Source of the DNA: Inquilinus limosus
GTDB lineage: Bacteria; Pseudomonadota; Alphaproteobacteria; DSM-16000; Inquilinaceae
Direction of reading: 5' to 3'
Length of the DNA stretch: 60,780 nucleotides
Assembly: GCF_002195995.1 (NCBI RefSeq)
Contig: NZ_NHON01000017.1
Location: forward strand, 1 to 60,780
In this document: positions 7,204 to 18,614 of the stretch, in pieces
Numbering within the stretch: the stretch's first letter is position 1
Layout of the letters: every line of letters begins with the position of its first letter
Position numbers and translations under genes: made by a program
Notes under the pieces: model-generated
The model's input: only the letters and a program-made list of their open reading frames with translations
Told to the model about the DNA's origin: nothing
Databases searched by the model: none

Positions 7204-10200
7204 ATGGACAGCATCGATTTCGGCAGCGCCGCGCTGCCCCTGACGACCGCCCAGACCGGCATGTGGCTGGCGCAGAAGTTCATGCCCGAGATCGAGTTCA
7301 ACCTGGCCGAGGCGATCGAGATCCACGGTCCGCTCGACACCGGCCTGATGCAGGCGGCGCTGTGGCAGCTGACACGGGAGGCCGAGGCGCTGCGCGTCCG
7401 CTTCGTCGAGGGCGACGAAGGCCCGCGGCAGGTGATCCGGCACGAATACGGCGGCGACATCCCCTTCATCGACTTCAGCGCCGAGCCGGCCCCGCGCGAG
7501 GCCGCCGGCCGCTGGATGAAGGCGGATTACGACCGCCCGCTGAACCCGCTGACCGAGGAGCTGTGGTTCTCCGCCATCCTGAAGATCGCGGACGGATCCT
7601 TCATCTGGTACCACCGCGTCCACCATCTGCTGATGGACGGCCTGTCCGGGGGCCTGTGCACCCGCCGCGTGGCGGAGCTGTACACCGCGCTGGTCGAGGG
7701 CCGCGCCCCGACCGACGACACCGCCTTCGGCAGCCTGGCGGAGATCCTGGAGGAGGAGACGGGCTACCGCGCCTCCAACCGGTTCCTGCGCGACCGCGAA
7801 TACTGGATGGAGCGCTTCGCCGACACGCCGTCGCCGATCACCCTGTCGCACCGCCGGCAGGCGGCCGGCAGCCTGGTGCGCGACCGATCCTTCATGGACC
7901 CCGAACTGGTGGCCTCCCTGCGCGCCCTGGCGCAGTCCACGGGCGCCAGCCTGCCGCAGATCCTGATCGCCCTGACCAACGCCTATCTCTACCGCGTGAC
8001 CGGGGCCGAGGACCTGATCGTCGGCCTGACCGTCACCGCGCGGGCCAATGCCCGGATGCGGCGCACCCCGTCGATGCTGGCCAACGCCGTGCCGCTGCGG
8101 CTGCGCATGAACCCGGGCCTGAGCATGCAGGACGTGATCCGCCAGGTCGGCACCGAGGTGCGCCAGTGCCTGCGGCACCAGCAGTACCGCTACGAGGACA
8201 TGCGGCGCGACCTGAACCTGCTGCCGAACAACCAGCAGCTGTTCACCATGCTGGTGAACATCGAGCCCTTCGACTACGACCTGCGCTTCGGCGGCCTGCC
8301 GATGACGCCGCAGAACCTGTCGAACGGCTCGACCAACAATCTCGGCGTGTTCATCTACGACCGCGGCGACGACAAGGGCCTGTGCATCGACTTCGACGCC
8401 AACTCGGCCCTGTACACGGCCGGGGAGCTGGTCACGCATCGCGAGCAGCTGCTGCGCCTGGCGCGGGCGATGCTGGCCGATCCCGCCCAGGCGATCGGCG
8501 CGATCGACATCCTGGCCCCGGCGGACCGGCAGCGGATCCTGGCGGACTGGAACCGCACCGACCATCCGGTGGCGGCGGAGACGCTGACGGCGCTGCTGAA
8601 CGCCCAGGCCCGGGCCACGCCGGACGCGACCGCGCTGGTGTTCGGGCCGGAGACGCTGAGCTATGCCGAGCTGGACGGCCGCGCCAACCGGCTGGCCCGG
8701 CTGCTGGCCGCGCGCGGCGCCGGGCCAGAGCGGATCGTCGCCGTGGCGCTGCCGCGGTCGGTCGGGCTGGTGGTCGGCCTGCTGGCGATCTTGAAGACCG
8801 GCGCCGCCTATCTGCCGCTCGACCCCGACTATCCGCTGGACCGCATCGCCTTCATGCTGGGCGACGCCCGGCCGGTAGCCGTGGTGACCGACCGCGACAC
8901 CGCCTGGGTGGTGCCGGACGATGCCGACCGGCTGGTGCTCGACGCGGCGGAGACGGAGGCCGAGCTGGCCGCGGCCGAGCCGACCAGCCTCGCGGCCGAT
9001 GCGCCGGACCCGCTGGACACCGCCTATGTGATCTACACCTCCGGCTCGACCGGCCGGCCGAAGGGCGTGGCCGTCTCGCATGGCGCCATCGTCAACCGGC
9101 TGCGCTGGATGCAGGGCGAATATGGCCTCGCCGCCGATGACCGGGTGCTGCAGAAGACGCCGTCCGGCTTCGACGTCTCGGTCTGGGAGTTCTTCTGGCC
9201 GCTGATCCAGGGCGCCACCCTGGTGGTGGCCAAGCCCGGCGGGCACCGCGACCCGGCCTATCTGGCCGAGATCATCCGCGACGAGCGGATCACCACCCTG
9301 CACTTCGTGCCGTCGATGCTGCACGCCTTCCTGCAGGAGCCGGAAGCGGCGGCCTGCACCGGGCTTCGGCGCGTCTTCTGCAGCGGTGAGGCCCTGCCCG
9401 AGGATCTGGCGGCGAGGTTCCATGCCACCCTGCCGGCGGTGCCGCTGCACAACCTGTACGGCCCGACCGAGGCCGCGGTCGACGTCACCTATTGGGAGTG
9501 CCGCCAGAGCGCCGAGGGGCCGGTGCCGCTGGGCCGGCCGATCTGGAACACCCAGCTCTACGTGCTCGATCCCGGGCTGCAGCCGGTTCCCGCCGGCGTC
9601 AATGGCGAGCTGTACCTGGCCGGCGCCAACCTGGCCCGCGGCTACATCAACCGCGCCACGCTGACGGCCGAACGCTTCGTCGCCAACCCCTATGGCGCGC
9701 CCGGCAGCCGGATGTACCGCACCGGCGACCTGGTGCGCTGGCGCGCCGACGGCACGCTCGACTTCCTCGGCCGCATCGACCACCAGGTGAAGCTGCGCGG
9801 CTTCCGCATCGAGCTGGGCGAGATCGAGGCGGCACTGGTGCGCAGCGAGACCGTCCTGCAGGCCGCGGTGATCGACCGCACGGACAAGTCGGGCGACCGC
9901 TACCTGGCCGCCTATGTGGTGCTGGAGGCCGGCGCGGCGCTGGACCCGGCGGCGCTGCGGCAGGCGCTGGGACGGCACCTGCCCGACTACATGGTGCCGG
10001 CGACCTTCACGGCGCTGGACGCCCTGCCGCTGACCCCGAGCGGCAAGCTGGACCGCAAGGCGCTGCCGGAACCCGAGCGCCAGGCCTCCGCCGGCTTCGT
10101 CGCGCCGCGGACGCCGACCGAGGAGGCCCTGGCAGCGATCTGGGCCGAGACCTTCGGGCTGGAGCGCGTCGGCGTCGAGGACAACTTCTTCGAGCTCGGC

Positions 10201-11541
10201 GGCCATTCCATGCTGGTGGCGCAGCTGGTCGGCCGGATGAAGGCGACCTTCGACGTCGACCTGCCGCTGGCCGTGCTGTTCGAGGTCTCGACCATCGCCG
10301 GCCTGGCGGAGAAGGTCGACCAGGCGCGCGGCGGCTTCGCCGGCGCCTCGCTGAACCTGGCCGCCGACGCGCAATTGGCCGACGACATCCGGCCCCAGGC
10401 GAAGCTGCCGCCGGTCGCGTTCGACGAGGTGTTCCTGACCGGCGCCACCGGCTTCGTCGGCAGCCAGATCCTGGCCACGCTGCTGCGCGACACCAATGCC
10501 CGCATCTTCTGCCTGGTGCGGGCGATGAGCGCCGGCGCCGCCCGCACCCGGCTGCGCCGCGCCCTGACGGAGCGGCAACTGATCGGGCTGTGGGACGAGA
10601 ACCGCGTCAAGATCCTGGTCGGCGACCTGGCCGAGCCGGATCTCGGCCTCGACCCGAAGGGCGTCGCCATCGTCCGCGACCAGTGCGACGCCATCTTCCA
10701 TTGCGGCGCGATGGTCGACTTCCTGCAGTCCTATGCCGCGCTGAAGCCGTCGAATGTCGAGGCGGTGCACACGCTGATCGGCTGGACCGCTTCCGGCCGG
10801 CCGAAGGCGCTGCACTATGTCTCGACCCTGTCGGTGATCGACCCGTCCACCGGGCCGGAGCTGATCACCGAGGCGTCGGGGCTGGAGAGCTGGCAGGGCC
10901 TGATCGGCGGCTATGCCCAGAGCAAATGGGCCGGCGACACGCTGGCGCGCCGGGCCCAGGCGCGCGGCCTGCCGGTGTCGGTGTACCGGCTGGGCACCAT
11001 CACCGGCGACCGGGCGCAGGGAATCTGCAACGAAGCCGACATGATCTGGCGGGTGGTGCGGGCCTCGGCCAGCATCGGCGCCATCCCGGACATCCACATG
11101 GCGATGACCCCGGCCGACGACATCGCCGACGCGATGCTGCGGCTGGCGCGCAGCGACAGGCCCTGGGGCGGCGTCTACCACCTGGTCAGCCAGGGCGCGA
11201 TCTACCTGCGCGACATGGTGCCGATGTTCCAGCGCCTGGGCCTGCCGCTCGAGCCGCTCGGGCTGCTGCCCTGGCTGGAGCGGGCGAAGCAGAGCCTGGT
11301 CGACAGCCAGGACCACTACCTGGCCACCGTGCTCTCGATCCTCAACCAGTATGACACGTCGATCACCCCGCCGACCCTGTCCTGCGACGCCACCCATGCG
11401 CGGATGGACGAGATTGGCGGCGCGATCCCGCCGGTCGGGCCGGACCTGATCGAGCGCTACCTGCGCAACCTGAAGATCCTGGACTCGGTCGAGGCGGCCG
11501 AGGCCTGGGCGCCGGAGCCGACCCCCGTCGCCGCCGAGTGA
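7204..11541 (+). CDS. Single-module NRPS: condensation, serine adenylation, thiolation, thioester reductase
   Basis: The 1445-residue protein has four domains. Condensation spans about residues 8-440, with the catalytic HHLLMDG at 140-146. Adenylation spans about 460-950, with [11 protein letters not shown] at 611-621, NLYGPTE and the [12 protein letters not shown] core. Thiolation has [11 protein letters not shown], with the pantetheine Ser at 1002. A C-terminal NAD(P)H reductase has [11 protein letters not shown] near 1078 and YAQSK at 1237-1241. The substrate-pocket residues Asp657, Val658, Trp661, His700, Phe725, Ser727, Leu751, Val759, Asp760 and Lys948 spell DVWHFSLVDK, the signature known for L-serine (as in EntF). 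The first domain is condensation with no loading module, so a fatty acyl donor is likely. The reductase should release an aldehyde or alcohol. The product is inferred to be an N-acyl serinal or serinol. Confidence 0.93.
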   Translation: MDSIDFGSAALPLTTAQTGMWLAQKFMPEIEFNLAEAIEIHGPLDTGLMQAALWQLTREAEALRVRFVEGDEGPRQVIRHEYGGDIPFIDFSAEPAPREAAGRWMKADYDRPLNPLTEELWFSAILKIADGSFIWYHRVHHLLMDGLSGGLCTRRVAELYTALVEGRAPTDDTAFGSLAEILEEETGYRASNRFLRDREYWMERFADTPSPITLSHRRQAAGSLVRDRSFMDPELVASLRALAQSTGASLPQILIALTNAYLYRVTGAEDLIVGLTVTARANARMRRTPSMLANAVPLRLRMNPGLSMQDVIRQVGTEVRQCLRHQQYRYEDMRRDLNLLPNNQQLFTMLVNIEPFDYDLRFGGLPMTPQNLSNGSTNNLGVFIYDRGDDKGLCIDFDANSALYTAGELVTHREQLLRLARAMLADPAQAIGAIDILAPADRQRILADWNRTDHPVAAETLTALLNAQARATPDATALVFGPETLSYAELDGRANRLARLLAARGAGPERIVAVALPRSVGLVVGLLAILKTGAAYLPLDPDYPLDRIAFMLGDARPVAVVTDRDTAWVVPDDADRLVLDAAETEAELAAAEPTSLAADAPDPLDTAYVIYTSGSTGRPKGVAVSHGAIVNRLRWMQGEYGLAADDRVLQKTPSGFDVSVWEFFWPLIQGATLVVAKPGGHRDPAYLAEIIRDERITTLHFVPSMLHAFLQEPEAAACTGLRRVFCSGEALPEDLAARFHATLPAVPLHNLYGPTEAAVDVTYWECRQSAEGPVPLGRPIWNTQLYVLDPGLQPVPAGVNGELYLAGANLARGYINRATLTAERFVANPYGAPGSRMYRTGDLVRWRADGTLDFLGRIDHQVKLRGFRIELGEIEAALVRSETVLQAAVIDRTDKSGDRYLAAYVVLEAGAALDPAALRQALGRHLPDYMVPATFTALDALPLTPSGKLDRKALPEPERQASAGFVAPRTPTEEALAAIWAETFGLERVGVEDNFFELGGHSMLVAQLVGRMKATFDVDLPLAVLFEVSTIAGLAEKVDQARGGFAGASLNLAADAQLADDIRPQAKLPPVAFDEVFLTGATGFVGSQILATLLRDTNARIFCLVRAMSAGAARTRLRRALTERQLIGLWDENRVKILVGDLAEPDLGLDPKGVAIVRDQCDAIFHCGAMVDFLQSYAALKPSNVEAVHTLIGWTASGRPKALHYVSTLSVIDPSTGPELITEASGLESWQGLIGGYAQSKWAGDTLARRAQARGLPVSVYRLGTITGDRAQGICNEADMIWRVVRASASIGAIPDIHMAMTPADDIADAMLRLARSDRPWGGVYHLVSQGAIYLRDMVPMFQRLGLPLEPLGLLPWLERAKQSLVDSQDHYLATVLSILNQYDTSITPPTLSCDATHARMDEIGGAIPPVGPDLIERYLRNLKILDSVEAAEAWAPEPTPVAAE

Positions 11542-11590
11542 TTGCAGCAAGGCCGGGCGGCGGCAGCGCCGCCCGGCGGAAGGACCCAGC

Positions 11591-12901
11591 ATGGCCCGTT
11601 ACATCCTCGCCGCGACCGCCCTGCCCGGGCATGTCTCGCCGCTTCTCGCCATCGCCCAGCACCTCGTCCGCCAGGGCCACGAGGTCGTCTTCAACACCGC
11701 CAGCCTGTTCCGCGAGAAGGCGGAGGCGACCGGGGCGCGCTTCGTCCCCTTCCCGGCCGAGATCGACTTCGACTACCGCCGGATCAGCGAGCTGTTCCCC
11801 GACTATCACGAGGCGGAGCGCGGGCCGCTGAAGCTGATGCTGGGCCTGCGATACCTGTGCCGCACCATGCTGGGCCAGAAGGCGGGGCTGGACGGGATCC
11901 TGAGCGGGTTCCCGGCCGACGCCATCCTGGTCGACACGGTCTTCGCCGGCACCGTGCCGATGTTGCTGGGCCCGCGCGAGGCCCGGCCGCCGGTGATCAC
12001 CATCGGCATCACCGCCCTGGCCGCCACCAGCGTCGACACGCCGTTCTTCGGCTCCGGCATGACGCCGTCCGGGACGTCGGAGGGGCGGGCCCGCAACATC
12101 GCCATGCACCGCAACATGCAGGCGCAATGCGCCGGCATGCAGCAGGAGTTCGACGAGACGCTGGCATCGATCGGCTGCCCGCCGCTGCCGGAGTTCATGT
12201 TCGACGCCTTCGTCAGCCTGCCCGACCTGTACCTGCAGCTGACCGGCGAATCCTTCGAATATCCGCGCAGCGACCTGCCGGAGACGGTGCGCTTCGTCGG
12301 CCCGCTGCTGGCGCCGCCGACCAAGAGCTTCACCCCGCCCGCCTGGTGGCCCGAGCTGGACGGCGGCAAGCCGGTGGTGGTGGCGACCCAGGGCACCTTC
12401 GCCAATGAGGATTTCGGCCAGCTGATCGGCCCGACCCTGACCGCGCTGAAGGACGAGGACATGCTGATGGTCGCCACCACCGGCGGCCCCCCGGTCGAGG
12501 AGATCCCGGTGCCGATCCCGGCCAACACGCGCGCCACGCCCTTCGTGGCCTATGATCGGCTGTTGCCGAAGGTCGATGTGTTCGTCACCAATGGCGGCTA
12601 TGGCTCGGTCAACCACGCCCTCAGCCTCGGCGTCCCGATCGTGGTGGCGGGCGACACCGAGGAGAAGCCGGAGATCGCGGCCCGCGTCGCCTGGGCCGGG
12701 GCCGGGATCAATCTCGGCACCGGCCATCCGCGGCCGGAGCAGATCCGCGACGCGGTGCGCACCGTGCTGTCCGACCCGCGCTACCGGCGCCGGGCGCAGG
12801 CGGTGCAGGCCGATTTCGCGCGGCATGACGCCCGCCGGGAAATCGCCACGATCCTGGATGATCTGGTCTCCGGCCAAGGGCAGCGCCGCGCCACGGCCTG
12901 A
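11591..12901 (+). CDS. GT1-family glycosyltransferase (MGT/RhlB-like)
   Basis: The 436-residue protein has a GT-B fold layout. The N-terminal acceptor half begins ARYILAATALPGHVSPLLAIA. The C-terminal half carries TQGTF and the nucleotide-sugar loop FVTNGGYGSVNHALSLGVP followed by EEKPEIAARVAWAGAGINL. Such enzymes transfer a sugar from UDP- or dTDP-sugar to small hydrophobic acceptors such as macrolides, or 3-hydroxyacyl lipids in the case of RhlB. It starts 49 nt after the NRPS, with GGAAGGA before its ATG, and is probably co-transcribed. The likely acceptor is the NRPS product, through the serine-derived hydroxyl or the acyl hydroxyl. The sugar cannot be predicted. Confidence 0.9.
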   Translation: MARYILAATALPGHVSPLLAIAQHLVRQGHEVVFNTASLFREKAEATGARFVPFPAEIDFDYRRISELFPDYHEAERGPLKLMLGLRYLCRTMLGQKAGLDGILSGFPADAILVDTVFAGTVPMLLGPREARPPVITIGITALAATSVDTPFFGSGMTPSGTSEGRARNIAMHRNMQAQCAGMQQEFDETLASIGCPPLPEFMFDAFVSLPDLYLQLTGESFEYPRSDLPETVRFVGPLLAPPTKSFTPPAWWPELDGGKPVVVATQGTFANEDFGQLIGPTLTALKDEDMLMVATTGGPPVEEIPVPIPANTRATPFVAYDRLLPKVDVFVTNGGYGSVNHALSLGVPIVVAGDTEEKPEIAARVAWAGAGINLGTGHPRPEQIRDAVRTVLSDPRYRRRAQAVQADFARHDARREIATILDDLVSGQGQRRATA

Positions 12902-12916
12902 GCGAGAGGTTCCGCG

Positions 12917-14134
12917 ATGAGAGTCATCCGTTCCCGCCGGCTCGGGTTCCTGGCCCTGGCGGTGGTCGGCCTTTCGGTGGTGGCCGGTGGCTGGCGCATC
13001 CTGGCCTCCGACCGGGTCGGGCCTGCGGGCGATCCCGCCGCCCCCGTCCCCGTCACAACCCTCGCCCGGGCGGAGATGCACGAGGTGGTCGAGACCCTGG
13101 CGGTCACCGGCACGCTCGCCGCACGCGAGGAGGTGCTGGTCGGCGCCGAGGTCGACGGGCTGCGCCTGGTCAGCTTCGATGTCGATGTCGGCGACCATGT
13201 CACCGCCGGCCAGGTGCTGGCCCGGCTGGACCACGCCCAGCTGGACACCCAGCTGGCGCAGAGCGACGCCAGCATCGCCAAGGCCGAGGCCGCGGCCCAG
13301 CAGGCCCAGGCCTCGATCGACGAGGCCGAGGCCTCCGCCATCCAGTCCCAGGCGTCGCTGGAGCGGACCCAGGCCCTGCGGACCAACGGCAACGCCTCGG
13401 CCGAGCAGCTGCTGGCGCGGCAGACCGAGGTCAAGGTCGCTGCGGCCCGCATCGCCTCGGCCCGGGAGACGGCGCGCTCGGCCCTGGCCGACAAGGCGCT
13501 GGCCCAGGCGCAGCGCGACGACGTGGCGCTGCGCATCGCCCGGTCGGAGATCAAGGCCCCGGTGGCCGGCGTGGTGTCGGAGCGGCAGGCGCGGATCGGC
13601 GCCGTGGTTGGCATGTCGAGCGCGCCCCTGTTCCGGCTGATCCGCGACGGCGAGGTCGAGTTCCGGGCCGAGGTGACCGAGACCGGCATGCCGCGCGTCG
13701 CCATCGGCCAGCCGGTGGAGCTGCAGCTGACCGGCTTCGCCCGGCCGGTGCGCGGCACGGTGCGGCTGGTCGACCCGACGGTCGACCCCACCAGCCGCCT
13801 GGGCCGCGTCGCCGTCACCCTGCCGGCCGAGCCCGGGCTGCGCCCCGGCGTGTTCGCCGAGGGCACGATCGAGACCGGCCGCCGCCGGGCCCTGACTGTC
13901 CCCCTGTCCGCCGTGTTCTTCAGCGCCGACGGCGCTTATGTCCAGGCGGTGCACGACGCCGTGGTCGACCGCCGGCCGGTCGAGACCGGCTTCGTCGGCG
14001 ACGGAAGGGTGGAGATCCGCCGCGGCCTGGCCGAGGGCGAGGCGGTGGTGCTGCGCGCCGGCAGCTTCCTGCGCAGCGGCGACCGCATCGCCCCGGCGCA
14101 GCCGCCGGTCGCCGCCGCGGACAAGGCGGGCTGA
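12917..14134 (+). CDS. RND efflux periplasmic adaptor (membrane fusion protein, HlyD/AcrA type)
   Basis: The 405-residue protein has an N-terminal membrane anchor (residues 9-28). A lipoyl half-motif around LVSFDVDVGDHVTAGQVLARLD follows. A long Ala/Gln/Glu-rich coiled coil covers about residues 110-195, the second lipoyl half (IKAPVAGVVSERQARIGAVV) comes next, and then beta-barrel domains. It links an RND pump to an outer-membrane channel. It starts 15 nt after the glycosyltransferase stop, so it belongs to the same operon. The partner RND gene follows after a 334-nt gap with a repeat. No outer-membrane factor gene is present, so a TolC-like protein encoded elsewhere is presumably used. Confidence 0.92.
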   Translation: MRVIRSRRLGFLALAVVGLSVVAGGWRILASDRVGPAGDPAAPVPVTTLARAEMHEVVETLAVTGTLAAREEVLVGAEVDGLRLVSFDVDVGDHVTAGQVLARLDHAQLDTQLAQSDASIAKAEAAAQQAQASIDEAEASAIQSQASLERTQALRTNGNASAEQLLARQTEVKVAAARIASARETARSALADKALAQAQRDDVALRIARSEIKAPVAGVVSERQARIGAVVGMSSAPLFRLIRDGEVEFRAEVTETGMPRVAIGQPVELQLTGFARPVRGTVRLVDPTVDPTSRLGRVAVTLPAEPGLRPGVFAEGTIETGRRRALTVPLSAVFFSADGAYVQAVHDAVVDRRPVETGFVGDGRVEIRRGLAEGEAVVLRAGSFLRSGDRIAPAQPPVAAADKAG

Positions 14135-14205
14135 GCCGAGTGATGAAGACGGCAGCCTCCTCTCTCGCTCGGCGCCATCACACATCTTTGGGCGTCGTCC
14201 GCGTT

Positions 14206-14404
14206 GCCTCTCCCGCTTGCGGGAGAGGTCGGAGACGCGAAGCGGCTCCGGGTGAGGGCTTCCGTCCTTGGCCCCGGGGATCAGCGCTTCAGGATAAGGC
14301 GGATCGCGCGCTCGCGCCTGGCGAGGTCGATGAGGAAGGCAGCGCCGCTGGCCCTCACCCGGACATCCTTCGGATGTCCGACCTCTCCCGCAAGCGGGAG
14401 AGGC
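14206..14404. repeat. Palindromic repeat element, family R1, copy 2
   Basis: It has the same architecture as the copy at 3734-3932: a 22-bp palindrome at 14207-14228, the GTCGGAGACGCGAAGCGG arm, a variable middle, an ACATCC/GGATGT hairpin and the mirror-image palindrome ending at 14403. It is inserted between the adaptor and pump genes of one operon, where its strong hairpins may affect read-through or mRNA decay. The rest of the 14135-14468 gap holds nothing recognisable. Confidence 0.85.
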
Positions 14405-14468
14405 AACGCGCTCCAGCGCCTTTAGACGCTCGCGACGACGGATCAACCATTGCCACCGTGTGCGTGAC

Positions 14469-17400
14469 ATGGCCCTGAACATCTCCGCCTGGTCGATCCG
14501 CAAGCCGATTCCGCCGCTGGTCATGTTCGCGGTGCTGATCGTCATCGGCTTCGTCAGCTTCCGGTCACTGCCCGTCACCCAGATGCCGAACATCGACGTG
14601 CCGGTGGTGACCGTCACCATCGCCCAGGCCGGCGCGGCGCCGACCGAGCTGGAGACCCAGGTGGCCCGGCCGGTCGAGGACGCCGTGGCCGGGCTGACCG
14701 GGGTCAAGCACGTCACCTCCGCCCTCTCCGACGGCGCCGCCGTCACCATGATCGAGTTCGTGCTGGAGACGCCGACCGACCGGGCGGTGAACGATGTCCG
14801 CGACGCCATCTCCAAGATCCGCTCCACCCTGCCGCAGAGCATCGAGGAGCCGGTGATCCAGCGCATCGACGTGGCCGGGCTGCCGATCCTGACCTATGCC
14901 GCGTCGATCCCCGGCATGAGCGTCGACCAGCTGTCCTGGTTCGTCGACGACACGGTGGTGCGGGCGATGCAGGGCGTGCCGGGCATCGCCCAGGTCAAGC
15001 GCATCGGCGGCGTCGACCGCGAGATCCGGGTCGAGCTGAGGCCCGACCGGCTGGCCGCGCTGGGCATCACCGCGTCGGAGGTCAACGACCAGCTGCGCGC
15101 CAGCAACATCGACCTAGCCGGCGGCCGCGGCACGGTCGGCGTGCAGGAGCAGTCGATCCGCACCCTGGCCGGAGCGGCGACGGTGGAGCAGCTGGCGCAG
15201 CGCCGCATCAGCCTGCCCGGCGGCCGCCAGGCGCTGCTGCAGGACCTGGCCACCGTGACCGATGGCGGGGCCGAGCCGCGCACCTTCGCCCGGGTCGACG
15301 GCAAGCCCGTGGTCGCCTTCAGCCTGTACCGGGCCAAGGGCTTCTCCGACGTCGTCGTCGCCGATGCCGCCCAGGCCCGGCTGCAGCAGCTGGCGGTCGA
15401 GCATCCGGAGCTGCAGATCGGCGAAATCGACAACCTGGTGCATTACACCCGCGCCGATTACGACATGACCATGGAGACGCTGATCGAAGGCGCCATCCTG
15501 GCCGTGATCGTCGTCTTCCTGTTCCTGCGCGACTTCCGCGCCACGATCATCTCCGCCGTCGCCATCCCGCTGTCGGTGCTGCCGACCTTCGCGGTGATGG
15601 AGGCGCTGGGCTTCTCGCTGAACTCGATCAGCCTGCTGGCGATCACCCTGGCCACCGGCATCCTGGTCGACGACGCCATCGTCGAGATCGAGAACATCGT
15701 CCGCCACATGCGCATGGGCAAGTCGGCCTATCGCGCCGCGATCCAGGCGGCGGACGAGATCGGCCTGGCCGTGGTCGCCACCACCATGACCATCGTCGCG
15801 GTGTTCCTGCCGGTCAGCTTCATGGGCGGCATCGCCGGCCAGTACTTCAAGCAGTTCGGCATCACCGTGGCGGTCGCCGTCACCTTCTCGCTGCTGGTGG
15901 CGCGGCTGGTGACGCCGCTGATGGCCGCCTATCTGATGCGCGACCACGGGCATCACGAGGAGCGCGACGGCGCGGCGATGCGCTTCTATCTGCGGCTGCT
16001 GGACTGGTCGATCCGGCATCGCGGCCGCACCATCGCCGCCGGCTTGGGCATCTTCGTCGCCTCCGCCGCCCTGGCCAGCCTGTTCCCGACCGGCCTCTTG
16101 CCGAACAACGACATCTCCCGCTCCTCCCTGTCGATCGAGCTGCCGCCCGGGTCGACGCTGGAGGACACCCAGGCCGTGGCCGACCGGCTGTCGACCTTGT
16201 TCCGCGCCCAGCCGGAGGTGAAGAGCGTCTATGCCGTCCTCGGCGGCGACGGCGTGAACCCGCTCGACATCGCCGGCGGCGAGGTGCGCAAGGCCACCAT
16301 CGTCGCCACCCTGGTGCCGCGGGCCGACCGCGGCCTGGACCAGAAGGCGTGGGAGAGTTCGATGCGGCCGAAGGTGGCCGCCGAGCCCGATCTGCGCTTC
16401 AGCTTCAGCGGCGGCGGCGCGCGGGAATACACGCTGCTGCTCTCCGGCAATGATTCCGAGGAGCTGGTGCGGACGTCGCTGGCGATCGAGCGCGAGATCC
16501 GCGAGCGCGTGCCGGTGCTGGCCAATGTCGTGTCCACCGCCGCGATCGACCGGCCGGAGATCCGCATCGTGCCGCGCCTGGCCGAGGCCGCAGCGCTGGG
16601 CGTGTCGGTGGCGCAGATCGCCGAGACGGTGCGGATCGCGACGCTGGGCGACATCTCCGCCAACCTGGCCAAGTTCTCCGCCGGCGACCGGCAGGTGCCG
16701 ATCCGGGTGCAGATTGCCGAGAACGCCCGCGGCAAGCTGGCCACCTTCGAGACGCTGCGGGTGCCGACCGCGACCGGCGGCAAGGTGCCGCTGACCTCGG
16801 TCGCCCATATCGCCTTCGGCGAGGGCGCCACCACCATCGACCGCTACGACCGCCAGCGCCGCGTCTCGATCGAGGGCGACCTGGTCGGCAAGACCCCGCT
16901 GGGCCAGGCGATGGACGCGGTGCTGGCGCTGCCCTCAGTACGCAACCTGCCGCCCGGCGTCAGCATCCGGCCCTTCGGCGACGCCGAGATCATGCAGGAG
17001 GTGTTCTCGGGCTTCACCCTGGCGATGGGCGCCGGCGTGCTGCTGGTGCTGGCCGTGCTGGTGCTGCTGTTCGCCGACATCGCCCAACCGGTCACCATCC
17101 TGGTGTCGCTGCCGCTGTCGATCGGCGGCGCCTTCCTGGCGCTGCTGGTGACCGGCTATCCGATCAGCCTGCCGGTGGTGATCGGCATCCTGATGCTGCT
17201 GGGCATCGTCACCAAGAACGCGATCCTGCTGGTGGATTTCGCGATCGAGGCCATCGCCGCCGGCGCCGAACGCACCGAGGCGCTGATGGAGGCCGGTCGC
17301 AAGCGGGCCCGGCCGGTGGTGATGACCACCCTGGCGATGATCGCCGGCATGGTGCCCTCGGCCATCGGCTGGGGCGAGGGCGGGGCCTTCCGCTCGCCCA

Positions 17401-17567
17401 TGGCCTCGGTGGTGATCGGCGGGCTGATCACCTCGACCGTGCTGAGCCTGGTGTTCGTGCCGGCGGTGTTCACCGTGCTGGACGATCTGAACCGGCTGTT
17501 CGGCCGGGTCTTCGGCCGCTTCGTCGGCGCCCGCGACGAGCCGGAGCCGGCCGCGCCGGCGGAATAG
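14469..17567 (+). CDS. RND-family efflux pump, inner-membrane permease
   Basis: The protein of about 1032 residues has the RND layout: TM1 at residues 13-33, a large periplasmic loop, a six-helix block, a second periplasmic loop, and a final six-helix block. The proton-relay pair Asp-Asp is in [16 protein letters not shown] and the relay Lys in [14 protein letters not shown]. It exports amphiphilic compounds using the proton gradient, with the adaptor encoded upstream. The start is uncertain: ATG at 14469 gives [13 protein letters not shown], while a GTG at 14460 would add three residues; neither has a good ribosome site. Given its operon, export of the NRPS product or self-protection is the likely role, but a general drug pump is possible. 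Confidence 0.92.
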   Translation: MALNISAWSIRKPIPPLVMFAVLIVIGFVSFRSLPVTQMPNIDVPVVTVTIAQAGAAPTELETQVARPVEDAVAGLTGVKHVTSALSDGAAVTMIEFVLETPTDRAVNDVRDAISKIRSTLPQSIEEPVIQRIDVAGLPILTYAASIPGMSVDQLSWFVDDTVVRAMQGVPGIAQVKRIGGVDREIRVELRPDRLAALGITASEVNDQLRASNIDLAGGRGTVGVQEQSIRTLAGAATVEQLAQRRISLPGGRQALLQDLATVTDGGAEPRTFARVDGKPVVAFSLYRAKGFSDVVVADAAQARLQQLAVEHPELQIGEIDNLVHYTRADYDMTMETLIEGAILAVIVVFLFLRDFRATIISAVAIPLSVLPTFAVMEALGFSLNSISLLAITLATGILVDDAIVEIENIVRHMRMGKSAYRAAIQAADEIGLAVVATTMTIVAVFLPVSFMGGIAGQYFKQFGITVAVAVTFSLLVARLVTPLMAAYLMRDHGHHEERDGAAMRFYLRLLDWSIRHRGRTIAAGLGIFVASAALASLFPTGLLPNNDISRSSLSIELPPGSTLEDTQAVADRLSTLFRAQPEVKSVYAVLGGDGVNPLDIAGGEVRKATIVATLVPRADRGLDQKAWESSMRPKVAAEPDLRFSFSGGGAREYTLLLSGNDSEELVRTSLAIEREIRERVPVLANVVSTAAIDRPEIRIVPRLAEAAALGVSVAQIAETVRIATLGDISANLAKFSAGDRQVPIRVQIAENARGKLATFETLRVPTATGGKVPLTSVAHIAFGEGATTIDRYDRQRRVSIEGDLVGKTPLGQAMDAVLALPSVRNLPPGVSIRPFGDAEIMQEVFSGFTLAMGAGVLLVLAVLVLLFADIAQPVTILVSLPLSIGGAFLALLVTGYPISLPVVIGILMLLGIVTKNAILLVDFAIEAIAAGAERTEALMEAGRKRARPVVMTTLAMIAGMVPSAIGWGEGGAFRSPMASVVIGGLITSTVLSLVFVPAVFTVLDDLNRLFGRVFGRFVGARDEPEPAAPAE

Positions 17568-17622
17568 GTCAATTCGAGGATCGGAGCGCCGGGTCGGCTG
17601 CATACGAACACGGTGAGGCCCA

Positions 17623-18576
17623 ATGACAGCCCTTGGAGCGGTGGTCGTCCTGTTTCATCCGACGGCGGAGCAGATCGGGCGGATCGTCGAGCTGCGCCGG
17701 CGCTGCGACAGCCTCGCGGTCGTCGACAACACGCCGCAGCCCGATGACCGCCTGGCGGCCCTGCTTGAGGGACACGACATCGTCCTGATCCACGAAGGGA
17801 ACAGGAACGGCATCGCCGGAGCCCATAATCGCGGGCTGGCGAACCAGTTCGATCGCGGCATGGACGCTGTCGTCCTGATCGACCAGGACTCGGTCGTGCC
17901 GGACCACTATTTTCCGGCCATGCGCGAAATCTGCGCGGATCTGGCCGCGCAGCCCTTCCTGGTCGGGCCGCGGATCTTCGACGAGGTCGTCCAGCAGTAT
18001 CTCCCGGTGCTGCAAAGCAATGGCGTCACCGCACGACGCGTCGACATGCGCGATGACTCCGGCCTGCAGCGTTGCGCGGTCCTGACCTCCTCCGGCTGCA
18101 TGATCTCGCGCGCCGCCTTCGCGACGCTCGGCCCGTTCGACGAAAAGCTGTTCATCGACCATGTCGACACCGAATACTGCTTCAGGGCCTGGGCATCCGA
18201 CGTCCCGCTCTACGTGACCCCGTCATTGACGCTGTCGCACCGGATCGGGGACCGGCGCAGCCACAAGCTCGGCCCGTTCGAGCTGACCACGATGAACCAC
18301 CCCTGGCACCGGCGCTATTACAGCGCCCGCAACGGCGTCCAGCTCGCCTTGCGATACGGCAGGCGATATCCCGTCGTCATCATGGCCAACCTGTTCACCG
18401 TGTGGGAGGTCTTCCACATTGCGCTGCTCGAGGATGCCAAGCTCGCCAAGCTCGCCGGCATCGTGACCGGGCTTGTCGACGGGCTGGCCGGGCGCCTCGG
18501 GCCGGTCGAGCAGGCACGCCCGCGCCTGGCCCTGCGCTTTGCGCAAGGCGTCGCGGAACGCCGGGCTAGCCGCTAG
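17623..18576 (+). CDS. GT2-family glycosyltransferase, RhlC-like rhamnosyltransferase
   Basis: The 317-residue protein has a GT-A fold: N-terminal GAVVVLFHPTAEQI, VVDNTPQ, GNRNGIAGAHNRG, the DxD-like LIDQDSVVP, then TSSGCMISRAAF, GPFDEKLFIDHVDTEYC and the C-terminal HPWHRRYYSARN. These match the rhamnosyltransferase branch of family GT2, which includes RhlC of di-rhamnolipid synthesis. It starts 55 nt after the RND gene and is followed 38 nt later by an MFS gene. That pairing parallels the Pseudomonas aeruginosa rhlC operon, which includes an MFS gene. Its third-position GC is a little lower than that of the NRPS. A second sugar addition to the cluster product is inferred; O-antigen work is an alternative. 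Confidence 0.85.
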   Translation: MTALGAVVVLFHPTAEQIGRIVELRRRCDSLAVVDNTPQPDDRLAALLEGHDIVLIHEGNRNGIAGAHNRGLANQFDRGMDAVVLIDQDSVVPDHYFPAMREICADLAAQPFLVGPRIFDEVVQQYLPVLQSNGVTARRVDMRDDSGLQRCAVLTSSGCMISRAAFATLGPFDEKLFIDHVDTEYCFRAWASDVPLYVTPSLTLSHRIGDRRSHKLGPFELTTMNHPWHRRYYSARNGVQLALRYGRRYPVVIMANLFTVWEVFHIALLEDAKLAKLAGIVTGLVDGLAGRLGPVEQARPRLALRFAQGVAERRASR

Positions 18577-18614
18577 AGACCATCGGGGCCGGTTCATTGT
18601 TGGGAGAAATGCAG

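Noticed and set aside
6742-11592. A 1616-codon open frame on the minus strand, opposite the NRPS
   Set aside because: It is the mirror of a GC-rich gene: composition is Arg/Gln/His/Gly-rich low-complexity sequence with no domain, and the plus strand carries a full, motif-rich NRPS.
11363-14866. A long minus-strand open frame of over 1100 codons across the GT1 and adaptor genes
   Set aside because: Shadow of high-GC coding on the plus strand, and it also runs through a repeat element. No recognisable protein features.
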